Assembly (NCBI GenBank): GCA_910586385.1
Contig: CAJUGX010000001.1
Location: forward strand, 186,264-250,263
Length of the DNA: 64,000 bases
Source: an uncultured Christensenella sp.
GTDB lineage: Bacteria > Bacillota > Clostridia > Christensenellales > UBA1242
Reading direction: 5' to 3'
Shown one piece after another: positions 17,864-26,925 of the stretch. Position numbers and translations under genes: made by a program. Position 1 is the stretch's first letter; each line of letters opens with the position of its first letter. Under the pieces are notes generated by a model that was given only the letters and a program-made list of their open reading frames with translations, had not been told where the DNA came from and did not search any database.

Positions 17864-17873
17864 GACTTTGAAA

Positions 17874-18092
17874 TTAAACGTTCAAAAGTCTGCAAATGTG
17901 TTTTTGAGTAATCATAAATACAAGGTCCAAAATCCAGATGATCCATCCACAGAAAATTCTGAGGATTGCTGCAACGATTTTGCCATCTTGAAATCTTGTA
18001 ATGATACCCAAGAGCCATGCTGTAAATGGAATGATTGCGAGAATCAAGCTTACGATATAGCTCAAGCCAAAGTAATCAGATTTCTTTGCCAT
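17874..18092 (-). CDS. small two-helix membrane protein
   Basis: I place the start at the ATG at 18092-18090, because AAAGGAGAGAG stands about eight bases upstream; the in-frame ATG seven codons earlier lies before that site. The product is 72 residues, starting MAKKSDYFGLSY. It has two hydrophobic segments (about 10-32 and 40-62) separated by a short polar turn with RFQDGK, and a short basic tail. It resembles small conserved hypothetical membrane proteins of clostridia, but I cannot assign a function. It is a single gene between its own terminator and an AT-rich gap. Confidence 0.7.
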   Translation of the reverse strand: MAKKSDYFGLSYIVSLILAIIPFTAWLLGIITRFQDGKIVAAILRIFCGWIIWILDLVFMITQKHICRLLNV

Positions 18093-18243
18093 AACACTCT
18101 CTCCTTTTTTCAAATTTGTAATTTACTTACATTTTCATTTTAGACTATTGCTAAAAAATTGTCAACAATTTCCAGTCAATAAAATATATGATTTTGGATA
18201 TTATTTAATTCGCAATTCAAAAAATTTTTCTAAAAAACTTTTT

Positions 18244-18972
18244 CTATCTAAACATTGGGTCTTTGCTGGTGAGAAAGGTCCAACTCAGAAGCGTCTTGAA
18301 GAACACTGCCCAATATGTCAATCTCGCACTGTCCAAAAATTCTTCACACTCTTTGCACTCACTTTTTGACAAAATCTCTGAGAGAAACTCAATCGCATAT
18401 TTTGACGCCTCTTTCTCAATCTGGATTTCTTTGTACTTCAGATAAACCGCAAAGAGAAAAATCAATATCCCCGCAGCGATAAAAGAAAGACCCAAAATCA
18501 AAGCATAAAGTTGCGGCAAAACTTCAACCAAATAAAGCACACTCAAAACAATCCCCACAATCACCGCAGGCATAAAGAAAAGTCCACATAAGCGACCGAT
18601 TTGTTTTCTTCTCCAGTGCTTTTGAAGTTTGTCTCCTTCAGCATCCTGTCTTGCATGCCCAAGTTCGTGAGAGACAGTCGCAAGCGAAGCAAGGCTGTTT
18701 GAATACATCGTGTCATCGCTGAGCGCCACCACTCCCGAACTGTAGTGGTCATCATAAACGGCACATCTTGCAAGGCGAAGCCTTCCGCCAAAATTCTGTC
18801 CATTGATTTCTCTCACATATTCAACGGTCTTTATCCCTCTTGAGTTTGCCTTCTGTTGGTTTTCTTCAAGTTTCTCATAGAAATTTTGAGATGCAAAACT
18901 TGCCACCGACAAGCAGAAGCAAAGCAAAATCCCAACCAGTGCAATCGCACCAATAATTACATAAGTTATCAT
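18244..18972 (-). CDS. YugP-like membrane zinc metallopeptidase
   Basis: The start is the ATG at 18972-18970 (242 residues). A TTG 15 codons upstream is open but lies inside the promoter. The N-terminal helix (about 3-25) anchors the protein. HELGH at 102-106 within TVSHELGHARQDAEG is the HExxH zinc motif, and two or three further membrane segments follow (about 135-180 and near the C-terminus). The upstream region with RCAVYDDHYSSGVVALSDD fits the YugP family, which usually has a C-terminal membrane half. Its substrate is not known; membrane protein quality control is the usual guess. The -10 box TATAAT ends six bases before the ATG and there is no ribosome binding site. It sits downstream of the PBP gene but has its own promoter. 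Confidence 0.8.
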   Translation of the reverse strand: MITYVIIGAIALVGILLCFCLSVASFASQNFYEKLEENQQKANSRGIKTVEYVREINGQNFGGRLRLARCAVYDDHYSSGVVALSDDTMYSNSLASLATVSHELGHARQDAEGDKLQKHWRRKQIGRLCGLFFMPAVIVGIVLSVLYLVEVLPQLYALILGLSFIAAGILIFLFAVYLKYKEIQIEKEASKYAIEFLSEILSKSECKECEEFLDSARLTYWAVFFKTLLSWTFLTSKDPMFR

Positions 18973-18978
18973 AGTTTT

Positions 18979-19007
18979 ATTATATAAATTTTCTTCTATT
19001 AAATCAA
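18979..19007 (-). promoter_or_regulatory. promoter of the YugP-like gene, leaderless geometry
   Basis: On the minus strand, TTGATT (19007-19002), 17 nt, then TATAAT (18984-18979). Six bases (AAAACT) separate it from the ATG at 18972, the same spacing as for the genes at 13243 and 29892. Confidence 0.65.
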
Positions 19008-19059
19008 CTATTCGCAAATATTTGTTTCTGGTTTATTTTATTTGGCAACAGACCTTTCG

Positions 19060-20952
19060 CTACGTTATCAAAAGCACAGTCTGCCCTTTGTAAAGAATTG
19101 TGCCCGCTGGAGGAAGCTGTTTTTTCACAACACTCCCATCTCCATCAACCTCATATTCAAGACCAAGTTTCTTGAGTTCTGCCACAGCGTTTGCAAGGCT
19201 ATAACCCGTCACCTCCGGCATAACCACTTCAAGCAAGACGACATTTGCGTCATCTTTTGGAAAATTGTAAAAATCAAAAAGTGCTGAGAAAAACTGCTTT
19301 CCATACGGCGCTGCAACAATTGAGCCATAATAAGCACCTGCGCTCGGCTCATCCACCATAATCAGCATGAGATACTCTGGATTGTCAGCAGGATACGTCC
19401 CGATGAAACTTGAGATATATTTGCCCTGGGCAATCCCACCAGTCTCGCTGTACTTTTGTGCCGTACCGGTCTTGCCACCGACATTATATCCTTCCACAAA
19501 AGAATATTCTTGAACTTTGTTTTCTGCTTTCTGTAAAAGATAATTGACCGTCTTTTGTGTCTTTTCGGATACCACTCGCTCTTTCTTGACTTGCGGACTG
19601 TAGACATTTTTCCCTCTCACATCCACAATCTTTTCAATCACAGTTGGCGTCTTGAGAGTCCCGCTTGTCACACCTGCAACCGCTGTCAAAAGTTGGACTG
19701 GAGTGACCGCCACCGCATGGCCAAAGCCCATTCTTGCAATATCCACATTTTTGACATTTGCTTTTGGCATCAAGATGCCTCCGCTTTCGCCTTGTATGGT
19801 GATGCCGGTTTTCTTTCCAAGACCAAACTTTTGCATATAATGATAAAATCTGTCAACTCCCAGTCTAAGTGCCAAGTCCATGAAGCAGCAGTTGCAAGAG
19901 TTTGCAAATGCCTCAGTCAGATTTTGACTTCCATGACCAATTGTCTTCCAACACTTGATTCTTTGTCCATCAACAATCCTGAAACCTGGACAATAAAACC
20001 TGTCTTCAAGTGTGACAACTCCTTCTTCAAGTGCAGCTGCCACTGTCAAAATTTTGAAAGTTGAGCCGGGCTCATAAGTGTCTGTGACCGCTTTCATTTT
20101 CGAACATTCAAACAAGGTCGACAAGTCATCTCTTGGCACTTCGTTGAGATCAAAACTTGGCTTTGAGGAGATTGCCAAAATCTCACTTGTCTTTGCATTC
20201 ATAACAATCCCTGTCACAGCCTTTGCTTTTTGCTCGGTATATGCTTGTGACAAAACTTGTTCCAAAAGGATTTGAATTTTGCTGTTTACAGTCAGAGTCA
20301 CATCGCTTCCAGAAATCCCATTGACATAATATCTCATGGTTCCGCCAATCTCTTTACCCTGCAAATCACTCTGCACATAACTGTATCCATCTGTGCCAGT
20401 GAGATAATCGTTTAGATACGCTTCCAAGCCTGCTTGCCCAACATTGTCCACAGAAGAGAATCCCAAAAGTTGCGTGAGCAAATCCCCATATACATAATAT
20501 CTGCCGACGTTTTCAGTCAGATAAATTCCATCAAGGTTTTGGTTGTAAATCTCCTCAGCAACCTCTGCTTCCACTTGCATTTTCAAAAGCACTTCTGACA
20601 CATTCTTCTTGGAGACTTTTTCAAGTGTTTTTTGATAGTCAAGTCCAAGAAGTTGAGAAAGAGCACTTGCTGTGCTTTCGGCATTTTTCACTTGTCTTCC
20701 TCTCACATAGACATCATAAGTGGTATAACTCACCGCCAGTGTGTCGCCAGTTGCATCAAAAAAAGAACCTCTCGGAGCGGTCAATGCCAAATCTCTTGTC
20801 CATTGATCTGTCGCTCTCTGCTGAAGTTCTTTTCCATTCAAAACTTGCACAACAAAAAGTCTTACACCAAGTGCACAAAAGACAATCGCCATCACCAAAA
20901 AAACAACTTTGATTCTCTTTTGTAACGAATGTAACGTGTAAGGTTTTTGCAA
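19060..20952 (-). CDS. class B penicillin-binding protein with PASTA tail (SpoVD/FtsI type)
   Basis: A peptidoglycan transpeptidase of 630 residues that crosslinks the wall at the septum or, in spore formers, the cortex. A cytoplasmic stub and one membrane helix (about 14-36) precede the PBP dimerisation domain, which has the usual APRGSFFDATGDTLA segment (59-73). The transpeptidase domain has the catalytic S297-T-F-K300, S352-C-N354 and K494-T-G496 motifs. A single PASTA domain ends the protein (about 577-630). The start codon is TTG at 20952-20950, chosen because GGAGG inside the end of the upstream gene stands six bases before it. It follows rsmH and the FtsL-position gene in the order typical of division clusters. 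With one PASTA domain it is closest to SpoVD, but FtsI duty in a genome with few PBPs is equally possible. Confidence 0.92.
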   Translation of the reverse strand: MQKPYTLHSLQKRIKVVFLVMAIVFCALGVRLFVVQVLNGKELQQRATDQWTRDLALTAPRGSFFDATGDTLAVSYTTYDVYVRGRQVKNAESTASALSQLLGLDYQKTLEKVSKKNVSEVLLKMQVEAEVAEEIYNQNLDGIYLTENVGRYYVYGDLLTQLLGFSSVDNVGQAGLEAYLNDYLTGTDGYSYVQSDLQGKEIGGTMRYYVNGISGSDVTLTVNSKIQILLEQVLSQAYTEQKAKAVTGIVMNAKTSEILAISSKPSFDLNEVPRDDLSTLFECSKMKAVTDTYEPGSTFKILTVAAALEEGVVTLEDRFYCPGFRIVDGQRIKCWKTIGHGSQNLTEAFANSCNCCFMDLALRLGVDRFYHYMQKFGLGKKTGITIQGESGGILMPKANVKNVDIARMGFGHAVAVTPVQLLTAVAGVTSGTLKTPTVIEKIVDVRGKNVYSPQVKKERVVSEKTQKTVNYLLQKAENKVQEYSFVEGYNVGGKTGTAQKYSETGGIAQGKYISSFIGTYPADNPEYLMLIMVDEPSAGAYYGSIVAAPYGKQFFSALFDFYNFPKDDANVVLLEVVMPEVTGYSLANAVAELKKLGLEYEVDGDGSVVKKQLPPAGTILYKGQTVLLIT

Positions 20953-20954
20953 GT

Positions 20955-21653
20955 CTAACCTCCAAACAACCCACTAAAGAAATTGCACACCTTGTCAAAC
21001 CAGTTTGTTTTTTGCCCAGATTCTCCTGCGTCATAAATGTCTTCAGGATAAGTCTCGATAAATTCCATACCTTTCTTTGTTGTGTCAAGATCTGCGATGT
21101 CTTTCAAATACTTTGGCAAGTTCACCTCATAAAGGTCGTATTCCAGCCCCGCCAAGTTTGATGACATATGGTCGATTGCAATGACATTTCCTATGCAGAT
21201 GATTGCAGAAATGCCAAGCGCCAACGACAAAATCAAACTGAGTTTTTTCTTTGAGGTTTTCTTCTTTGCCTTCTCTTTCTTTGAAAGTGTGACAATTTTG
21301 TCATTTTCTTGAATAAAGTCATAGTTGGGTTTTTCAATAATTTTTTGACTTACTTCTTGCTTTTTTTCTTTCTCTGGTTGGGGTTTTCCCTCCAACTTTT
21401 TGTATTGCTCTTCAATGAGTTGTTCTTTTTCAATTTCAAATTCTTCGAGCATTTTCTTTTCTTCTTGCTTTTTGAAATCAGCAACTGTCATGTTTTCAAA
21501 GGAGTTTAGATATTTCGAATTTTCAGTCGCCAGCTCAGCAACAGTCTCTTGAGAGACAGTTTCAACTTCTGCCACATCTTGAGTTTCAACAGCAACTTCT
21601 GTCTCGATTTTCTCTTCGGTCTTTGTTTCAACTTCAGCAACAAGCTTGTCCAT
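20955..21653 (-). CDS. FtsL-position single-pass membrane protein
   Basis: I use the ATG at 21653-21651 (232 residues), preceded by AAAGGAGG about 12 bases upstream; the frame stays open 38 codons further up without a better site. The first ~145 residues are cytoplasmic and very rich in Glu, Lys, Val and Thr, with likely helical repeats (VAEVET, EEKKMLEEFEIEKEQ). One membrane helix (about 148-170) follows a basic KKKTSKKK stretch. The ~60-residue outer part holds HMSSNLAGLEYDLYEVN and an acidic Gly/Asp tail. Its place between rsmH and the PBP is that of FtsL in many Bacillota, and the topology fits, but the long acidic tail is unusual and the outer segment is not an obvious leucine zipper. 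FtsL-like function is inferred from position. Confidence 0.7.
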   Translation of the reverse strand: MDKLVAEVETKTEEKIETEVAVETQDVAEVETVSQETVAELATENSKYLNSFENMTVADFKKQEEKKMLEEFEIEKEQLIEEQYKKLEGKPQPEKEKKQEVSQKIIEKPNYDFIQENDKIVTLSKKEKAKKKTSKKKLSLILSLALGISAIICIGNVIAIDHMSSNLAGLEYDLYEVNLPKYLKDIADLDTTKKGMEFIETYPEDIYDAGESGQKTNWFDKVCNFFSGLFGG

Positions 21654-21690
21654 ATATCTTACTTTCCTCCTTTGTAAATTATGATTTTCG

Positions 21691-22626
21691 CTACAACTTT
21701 TCAACAACACGCAATTTTGCACAAGTGCTTCTGCTGTTGATTTTTTGCTCCTCTTCACTTGCAACAATTGGTTTTCTATCTACAAGTCTCACACTTGCTT
21801 TGTGCCCACAAATGCAAATTGGTGTCCTTGGTGGACAAATGCAATCTGTGCTGTCAAGTTTGAAAACGTTTTTGACAATTCTGTCTTCGAGGCTGTGAAA
21901 TGTCAACACGCAACCTCTTCCGCCTTTGCCAAGAAGACTCACCAATTCTTCCAAAACTTTGTCCAATCCATCAAGCTCTTCGTTGACATAAATTCGAAGT
22001 GCCTGAAAAACTTTCTTTGATGCACCACCTCGAGAATAAACCACTTTTTTTGGCATGCTGTTTTCTATGATTTCTCTGAGAGCAACTGTGGTCTCAATCT
22101 CTTTCTTCTCCCTTTCAGAGACAATGTTTTTTGCGATGTTTCTTGAAAACTCTTCTTCTCCATAAGTCTGAAATATTTTCACAAGTTCTTCATACGAAAA
22201 CGTGTTGACGATATCCTTTGCGGTCAACACATCTTCACTTCTGTCCATCCTCATGTCAAGTGGTCCATCATGGACAAAACTAAACCCTCTTTCTCCCTCA
22301 TCAATTTGATAAGAGCTCACCCCAAGGTCAATCAAAAATCCGTCTATCCTATCAACTCCCATCTCTTTCAAAACCTGTGGAGCGTCTTTGTAATTTGATT
22401 TTGTAAGAGTCACTTTATCTTTATATTTTTCCAAAGTTTGAGTGCTTTTCTTTATAGCGTCCTCGTCTCTGTCAAAAGCATAAAGATGCCCATCTTTCAG
22501 TCTTTTTGCGATTTCAAGAGAATGTCCACCGCCACCAACTGTGCAGTCGACATAGATTCCATTCTCTTTGATGTCAAGCCCATCCAAAACTTCAAAAAGC
22601 ATGACAGGCACGTGCTTAAATTCCAT
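21691..22626 (-). CDS. rsmH: 16S rRNA (cytosine1402-N4)-methyltransferase
   Basis: RsmH uses S-adenosylmethionine to methylate N4 of C1402 in the ribosomal P site. At 311 residues it is of normal length. The N-terminal HVPVMLFEVLD and the AdoMet-binding VDCTVGGGGHSLEIA (27-41) are diagnostic. The internal segment LIDLGVSSYQIDEGERGFSF and the C-terminal LTFHSLEDRIVK and INSRSTCAKLR are also typical. AAAGGTGAAAG lies just before the ATG. It heads a rsmH, FtsL-position and PBP operon on the minus strand. No mraZ precedes it here, since a terminator and the CvpA-like gene lie upstream. Confidence 0.96.
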   Translation of the reverse strand: MEFKHVPVMLFEVLDGLDIKENGIYVDCTVGGGGHSLEIAKRLKDGHLYAFDRDEDAIKKSTQTLEKYKDKVTLTKSNYKDAPQVLKEMGVDRIDGFLIDLGVSSYQIDEGERGFSFVHDGPLDMRMDRSEDVLTAKDIVNTFSYEELVKIFQTYGEEEFSRNIAKNIVSEREKKEIETTVALREIIENSMPKKVVYSRGGASKKVFQALRIYVNEELDGLDKVLEELVSLLGKGGRGCVLTFHSLEDRIVKNVFKLDSTDCICPPRTPICICGHKASVRLVDRKPIVASEEEQKINSRSTCAKLRVVEKL

Positions 22627-22745
22627 CTTTCACCTTTTCTTATATATAAAGCATATCACAAAAATTTTTTCTAACAAAATGATTTAACACGCCATGCAAG
22701 TTTTATTCAATTCATTTTTGTTCAAAATGTCTACAACAAGCAAAA

Positions 22746-22773
22746 GAAAAAGACTCAAAAGTGAGCCTTTTTC
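22746..22773 (-). terminator. terminator of the CvpA-like gene
   Basis: On the minus strand AAAGGCTCA and TGAGTCTTT pair (one G-U) around a four-base loop, followed by more T. It separates the CvpA-like gene from rsmH. Confidence 0.7.
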
Positions 22774-22812
22774 TCAAATCCGAATGTCTTTTATGATTAT
22801 GTCGCAAAATTT

Positions 22813-25653
22813 TTATAATCCAAGCAATTCTTTGAGAGCAAGAGAAATTTCACTGTCGCTTCCAAATTTGCTTGAAATCGCAGAATCAAGGTCTGCTTTA
22901 TCTTCTGCTGAAACATTCTCGTCAAGAAGAGTTTTGTTTTGATTTTTAAGTAAGGTATCAAGGTCATTTATTATTTTGACCTTTTCATCTTCTGCAATCC
23001 CGTCAAGAGAAGTTGCAATCCCATCTGCTATGCTTGAAGCAGGACCTGCAAAGTTTACATTTTCTTCAAATTTCTTTGCAAGATTGATTACTTTCTCTGC
23101 CTCTGCCATGCGAGTTTCATAGTCCACACTTTCTGCATAATAATCAGAAATATTCAAGAATGCTTTGATTTGTTTTGAGTCTTCGTGTGGAGTAATTCCA
23201 GCAAAAACTTCTCCTTCCGTCAAATCATCTCCTGTCAAGTACCAAATCACATTCATAAATATGTTGTTGAAGACGCCATCTTTTTGTCCTCCATTTGATG
23301 CGTTGATCTTGAGAAGATTGAGGATTTTTCCATAGTCTGAAATTGTGAGTTCTTTGTCAGACAAGATAAGTTTCAAGATTCCTTCAATTGTTTCGATTGT
23401 GTTTGCTTTTGTATCGTCTGTGAGTTTTGTTTTCCAATCGGTAGAAAATTCAACTGTTGTTGTTCCAGTCAACTCTTTGACATTGTTGTCAAGAATATCA
23501 AAGACATCTCCCGTGAGTTTCTTAAATACTCTTGCTGAAAAAACTTTGTCCAAAACGCCAGCAAGTCTGTCGTTGTCAAGCATTGCTTTCATCATCTTTT
23601 CAAGGTCAGAACTCCCTGAAAGAAGATATTTGATATAAGTGTTGTCATATCCTTCAATTTCGCCCTTTCCAGAGTTGAGAAGATTGAGTGTGCTTCCGAT
23701 ATAGTTGAACTCTTCAACCCAAATCTTATAATCGTCCAGCGCAATCACTTCATCAAGAGAAAGTATGCCAACGTTGTTTTTCAAGTTTTCAATCACTTTT
23801 TCAAACACAAGATTTCTAAGATCCATTGCAGAAAGTTGATAGAATGGCATAACAACTCTTGTCAGCGCCTCTTCATCCAAAATTTTCAAAGAAATCAATA
23901 TTCTGTCAAAAATGCTGTCAAATGTGACTCCTTCTTTTCCAAAATCAGTAATCCCCATCTCTTTGGCCACATCGATTGGTCCAGCAATAAATGTGAAGAA
24001 TTTTTTGTATGTGTCAAGCACTGTCTTTTCTGTTGCGTTTGTTGTGAGATAAACCTCATCTCCAAGCAAATCAATACCATAATTTTTCAAGATGTTGTCA
24101 AACACATAAGTTACTTTTTCTCCCTCTTGTTTTGGAGGAACAACAAGGATTTCAAGGTTTCTCAATTTGTCAAATACATTCCCGGCCTTTTCCATTGTCA
24201 AAGAGATATTTTTTACACTTGTAAGAGTTTCAACAATATTATCTGTTTTGAGAAGCTCTGATATTTTGAGGTCTTTGTTTAACTCAAGCAAATTGTCAAC
24301 CGCGCTGAGAAGCCCTCTGACTGTGGCTGATTTGTCGGCAAGATTTGGATTGAGTGATACGTGATGATCTTTTCCCTCAAAAACTTTTTCAACTGCCTTT
24401 GAGGCCTCTTCGACAAGTGCAACAAAACTGTCCTCAATGATATTCATGGAAAGAAATTTGTTTGAAATTGTTTTTATTGCATCGTTATTTGCATTGATGA
24501 ATTCCAAAATTTCTATAAAATCATTTTTATTTTGAATGTTGTTGTATCCAGAAATCAAATCATTGGTAAAGACCAAATCAACTGCATTGACAAGATTTTT
24601 TATGTCCTGCTTGAGATATTTTGCTGCGTCAAAACCTTTCTTCTCAAAAGTTGTTTTTATCTCTGCAACAATCTTATCCAAAATTTCTGGAGTATCAAGT
24701 TTGAGTTTTGTTTTCAACTCTTCATAATCAACAACAAATTTTTCTATTGTGTCACAAACAACAACCTCGAAAAGATTTCCGTCAAGCACATAATTCAAAC
24801 TCGTTTTGAGATCACCCATGTGTATGCTTGAGTACTCTTTGCGTTTTGCCAAGTTGTAGACCTCAACAAAGTCGTCATACATATACGCAAAGTTTGTCAC
24901 TTCTTTTCTAAAGACAATTTTTTCTCCATTGACTTTGAAACTTGACAAATTGTCAAAAAGGAAATTGTTGAGACCAAACATCTTTGGCAATTTTCCCAAA
25001 ACACTTTTATCCCAAAAAACAACAATCTCGTCCACCGTTTGAGGAACAACCTTTTGAGCATATTGAGCAACCGTTTTCATTTCTCCGGATGGGACACTTC
25101 TTGAAATTGAACTTGCGTACACAATCTCTTTGTATGTGCCAGTCAGTGACGAGAGAGGTCCAAACATCATAACAACCACAAAAAACGCTTCAACCAATCC
25201 CAACACTCCACCAAAAGCACGGTATGGTTTGCCATCTTTGAAATCCTCTTTTTTCTTTCCAAAAACAAGTCTTGCTGTGATGAGATAAGCAATATCAAAC
25301 AAAAGATAAGCCACCAAGCTCACAAGAATAAAAAGAATTGGAGCAACAATCGCATTTGGAAGGTTTGCAACAAACGTGCTTGCACTGTCAAAAGAAGAAA
25401 TATCAAGCTTTTGGCTAATCCTATAGATGATATATTCACTGATTGTATATTTTCCATTGTCTATAGGGAGTCTTATTCCCAAAATTGCTTGTGTGATTGT
25501 TTTTGTCAAAAGAAATGCCACAATGAGACTCACAACCAAAAAAACTAAGTGTATTGCCGATCGCTTCACTCCTCTGATGAGTCCTACCCCAAGTCCAATC
25601 AAAAGCGCAAGCACCAATATCCCTAAGCTTGCCCAAAAAATAATTGATTCCAT
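22813..25653 (-). CDS. large CvpA-like membrane protein
   Basis: The first ~215 of 946 residues resemble the CvpA family: four hydrophobic segments (about 5-25, 33-55, 100-130, 152-175) with a Gly-rich GLGVGLIRGVKRS after the first helix and GGVLGLVEAFFVV before the fourth. CvpA proteins are usually 160-250 residues. The remaining ~730 residues are hydrophilic, mostly alpha-helical, with many Asn/Asp/Lys and repeated short hydrophobic helices (for example LDNLLELNKDLKISELL), and no motif I recognise. GAGGAG stands eight bases before the ATG, and a GGGC-GCTTA-GCCC hairpin sits directly upstream of it. It lies downstream of recF. CvpA relatives have been tied to envelope homeostasis, but the function of this long form is unknown. 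Confidence 0.7.
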   Translation of the reverse strand: MESIIFWASLGILVLALLIGLGVGLIRGVKRSAIHLVFLVVSLIVAFLLTKTITQAILGIRLPIDNGKYTISEYIIYRISQKLDISSFDSASTFVANLPNAIVAPILFILVSLVAYLLFDIAYLITARLVFGKKKEDFKDGKPYRAFGGVLGLVEAFFVVVMMFGPLSSLTGTYKEIVYASSISRSVPSGEMKTVAQYAQKVVPQTVDEIVVFWDKSVLGKLPKMFGLNNFLFDNLSSFKVNGEKIVFRKEVTNFAYMYDDFVEVYNLAKRKEYSSIHMGDLKTSLNYVLDGNLFEVVVCDTIEKFVVDYEELKTKLKLDTPEILDKIVAEIKTTFEKKGFDAAKYLKQDIKNLVNAVDLVFTNDLISGYNNIQNKNDFIEILEFINANNDAIKTISNKFLSMNIIEDSFVALVEEASKAVEKVFEGKDHHVSLNPNLADKSATVRGLLSAVDNLLELNKDLKISELLKTDNIVETLTSVKNISLTMEKAGNVFDKLRNLEILVVPPKQEGEKVTYVFDNILKNYGIDLLGDEVYLTTNATEKTVLDTYKKFFTFIAGPIDVAKEMGITDFGKEGVTFDSIFDRILISLKILDEEALTRVVMPFYQLSAMDLRNLVFEKVIENLKNNVGILSLDEVIALDDYKIWVEEFNYIGSTLNLLNSGKGEIEGYDNTYIKYLLSGSSDLEKMMKAMLDNDRLAGVLDKVFSARVFKKLTGDVFDILDNNVKELTGTTTVEFSTDWKTKLTDDTKANTIETIEGILKLILSDKELTISDYGKILNLLKINASNGGQKDGVFNNIFMNVIWYLTGDDLTEGEVFAGITPHEDSKQIKAFLNISDYYAESVDYETRMAEAEKVINLAKKFEENVNFAGPASSIADGIATSLDGIAEDEKVKIINDLDTLLKNQNKTLLDENVSAEDKADLDSAISSKFGSDSEISLALKELLGL

Positions 25654-25744
25654 TCTTTTCTCCTCGGGCTAAGCGCCCATTTTATTTTTTAGATTGTCTC
25701 TTTCAATTTATCTTTGACATTTTTTTGTATTTCTATATATAATC

Positions 25745-26830
25745 TTAATCCTTTTTGACTTTACCGTCAACAATATTATATATTTTGCCAGACATCTTCC
25801 TCTCGTCTGTGCAAGTGATAAAAACTTGAGTGCGATCAACAAACTTCAGAAGTCGACGTTGTCTATCAAGGTCGAGCTCTGAAAATACGTCATCCAAAAG
25901 CAAGATTGGATATTCTCCCGTGATGTTGTACATATTTTCAAGTTCAGCAAGTTTGAGAGAAAGACCAACTGTCCTTTGTTGCCCTTGAGAGCCAAAACTC
26001 TTGACTTCAACTCCGTTTAAGAAAATGTCAATATCATCTCTATGAATACCGACACTTGTGTATCCAAGTTTGAAATCTTTCTCCAAATTTTTCTTGAGAA
26101 GTTTGTCCATATTCTTCTCAAAGTTTTCGTCCAACAAAACCGAACATCCACACTTGTAGACAAGAGCAATCTCCTCTGTGCCGCCGCTTATATAGGAATG
26201 AGCTTTTTGAGCGTATGGGGTGATGTCTCTGACAAACTTTTCTCTCTCAAAAGCGATCATCTTTGCAGATGCAATCAGCGCCCTGTCCCAGATGTCAATT
26301 GTCTCTTTCACAACATCAAGATTGTTGCTGTTTTTGAGAAGTTTGTTTCTGTTTGCCAAAATCTTTTCGTATCTTGAAAGTTGATAGAAATATCTTTTGT
26401 TGTTTTGAGAGATGTCAATATCCATAAACTTTCTTCTCTCTTCAGGAGATTCTCTGACAAGCTTGAGTTCTTGTGGAGAGAAGAAGACGATGTTTATCTC
26501 GCCGATGAGTTCGCCAATCTTTTTAATAGGAAGATTGTTTATAAGGATTGTTTTCTTCTGCGATTTGTTAAGTTTGATTTCTATCTCTTCTTGTCTATAC
26601 TTTTTGCTGGCAGAAAGTTTGATAAATCCACACTCCTCGCCCCAGCGTACAAGTTCTTTATCTTTGCATGATTTGAAACTCTTGCCAATGCAACAATAAT
26701 AAATACTTTCAAGGAGGTTTGTCTTGCCTTGAGCATTTTTCCCGAGAAAGATATTTATTTTGTCGTCAAACTTGACAGAAAGGCTTTGATAATTTCTGAA
26801 ATTTGACAAAACAAGAGAGTTTATCTTCAT
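25745..26830 (-). CDS. recF: DNA replication and repair protein RecF
   Basis: RecF is an SMC-like ATPase that helps load RecA at single-strand gaps. From the ATG at 26830-26828 the protein is 361 residues, the usual size. It starts MKINSLVLSNFRNYQSL, has Walker A GKNAQGKTN (30-38), the family motif SPEERRKFMDIDISQ, a signature region GSQGQQRTVGLSLKLAE and Walker B PILLLDDVFSELD. The open frame extends 12 codons upstream, but that region contains the -10 box TACAAT and no ribosome binding site, so MKINSL is the better start and translation is probably leaderless. recF usually follows dnaN; here it diverges from dnaA, with promoters back to back. Confidence 0.95.
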   Translation of the reverse strand: MKINSLVLSNFRNYQSLSVKFDDKINIFLGKNAQGKTNLLESIYYCCIGKSFKSCKDKELVRWGEECGFIKLSASKKYRQEEIEIKLNKSQKKTILINNLPIKKIGELIGEINIVFFSPQELKLVRESPEERRKFMDIDISQNNKRYFYQLSRYEKILANRNKLLKNSNNLDVVKETIDIWDRALIASAKMIAFEREKFVRDITPYAQKAHSYISGGTEEIALVYKCGCSVLLDENFEKNMDKLLKKNLEKDFKLGYTSVGIHRDDIDIFLNGVEVKSFGSQGQQRTVGLSLKLAELENMYNITGEYPILLLDDVFSELDLDRQRRLLKFVDRTQVFITCTDERKMSGKIYNIVDGKVKKD

Positions 26831-26837
26831 ATGAAGT

Positions 26838-26866
26838 ATTGTAGCATAATTGTCATTATAATTCAA
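26838..26866 (-). promoter_or_regulatory. recF promoter, leaderless geometry
   Basis: TTGAAT (26866-26861), 17 nt, TACAAT (26843-26838) on the minus strand, with seven bases to the recF ATG. Its -35 box is only six bases from the -35 box of dnaA on the other strand, so RNA polymerase may not occupy both at once. Confidence 0.65.
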
Positions 26867-26872
26867 ACTTGC

Positions 26873-26901
26873 TTGACAATTTATTTTTTTTTCAATATAA
26901 T
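26873..26901 (+). promoter_or_regulatory. dnaA promoter
   Basis: TTGACA (26873-26878), 17 nt, TATAAT (26896-26901): a full consensus sigma-A promoter. The leader is short (about 18 nt) and contains the GGAGAG ribosome binding site. I saw no DnaA box between it and dnaA. Confidence 0.85.
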
Positions 26902-26925
26902 TTTTTTGTTTAATTGGAGAGATTT

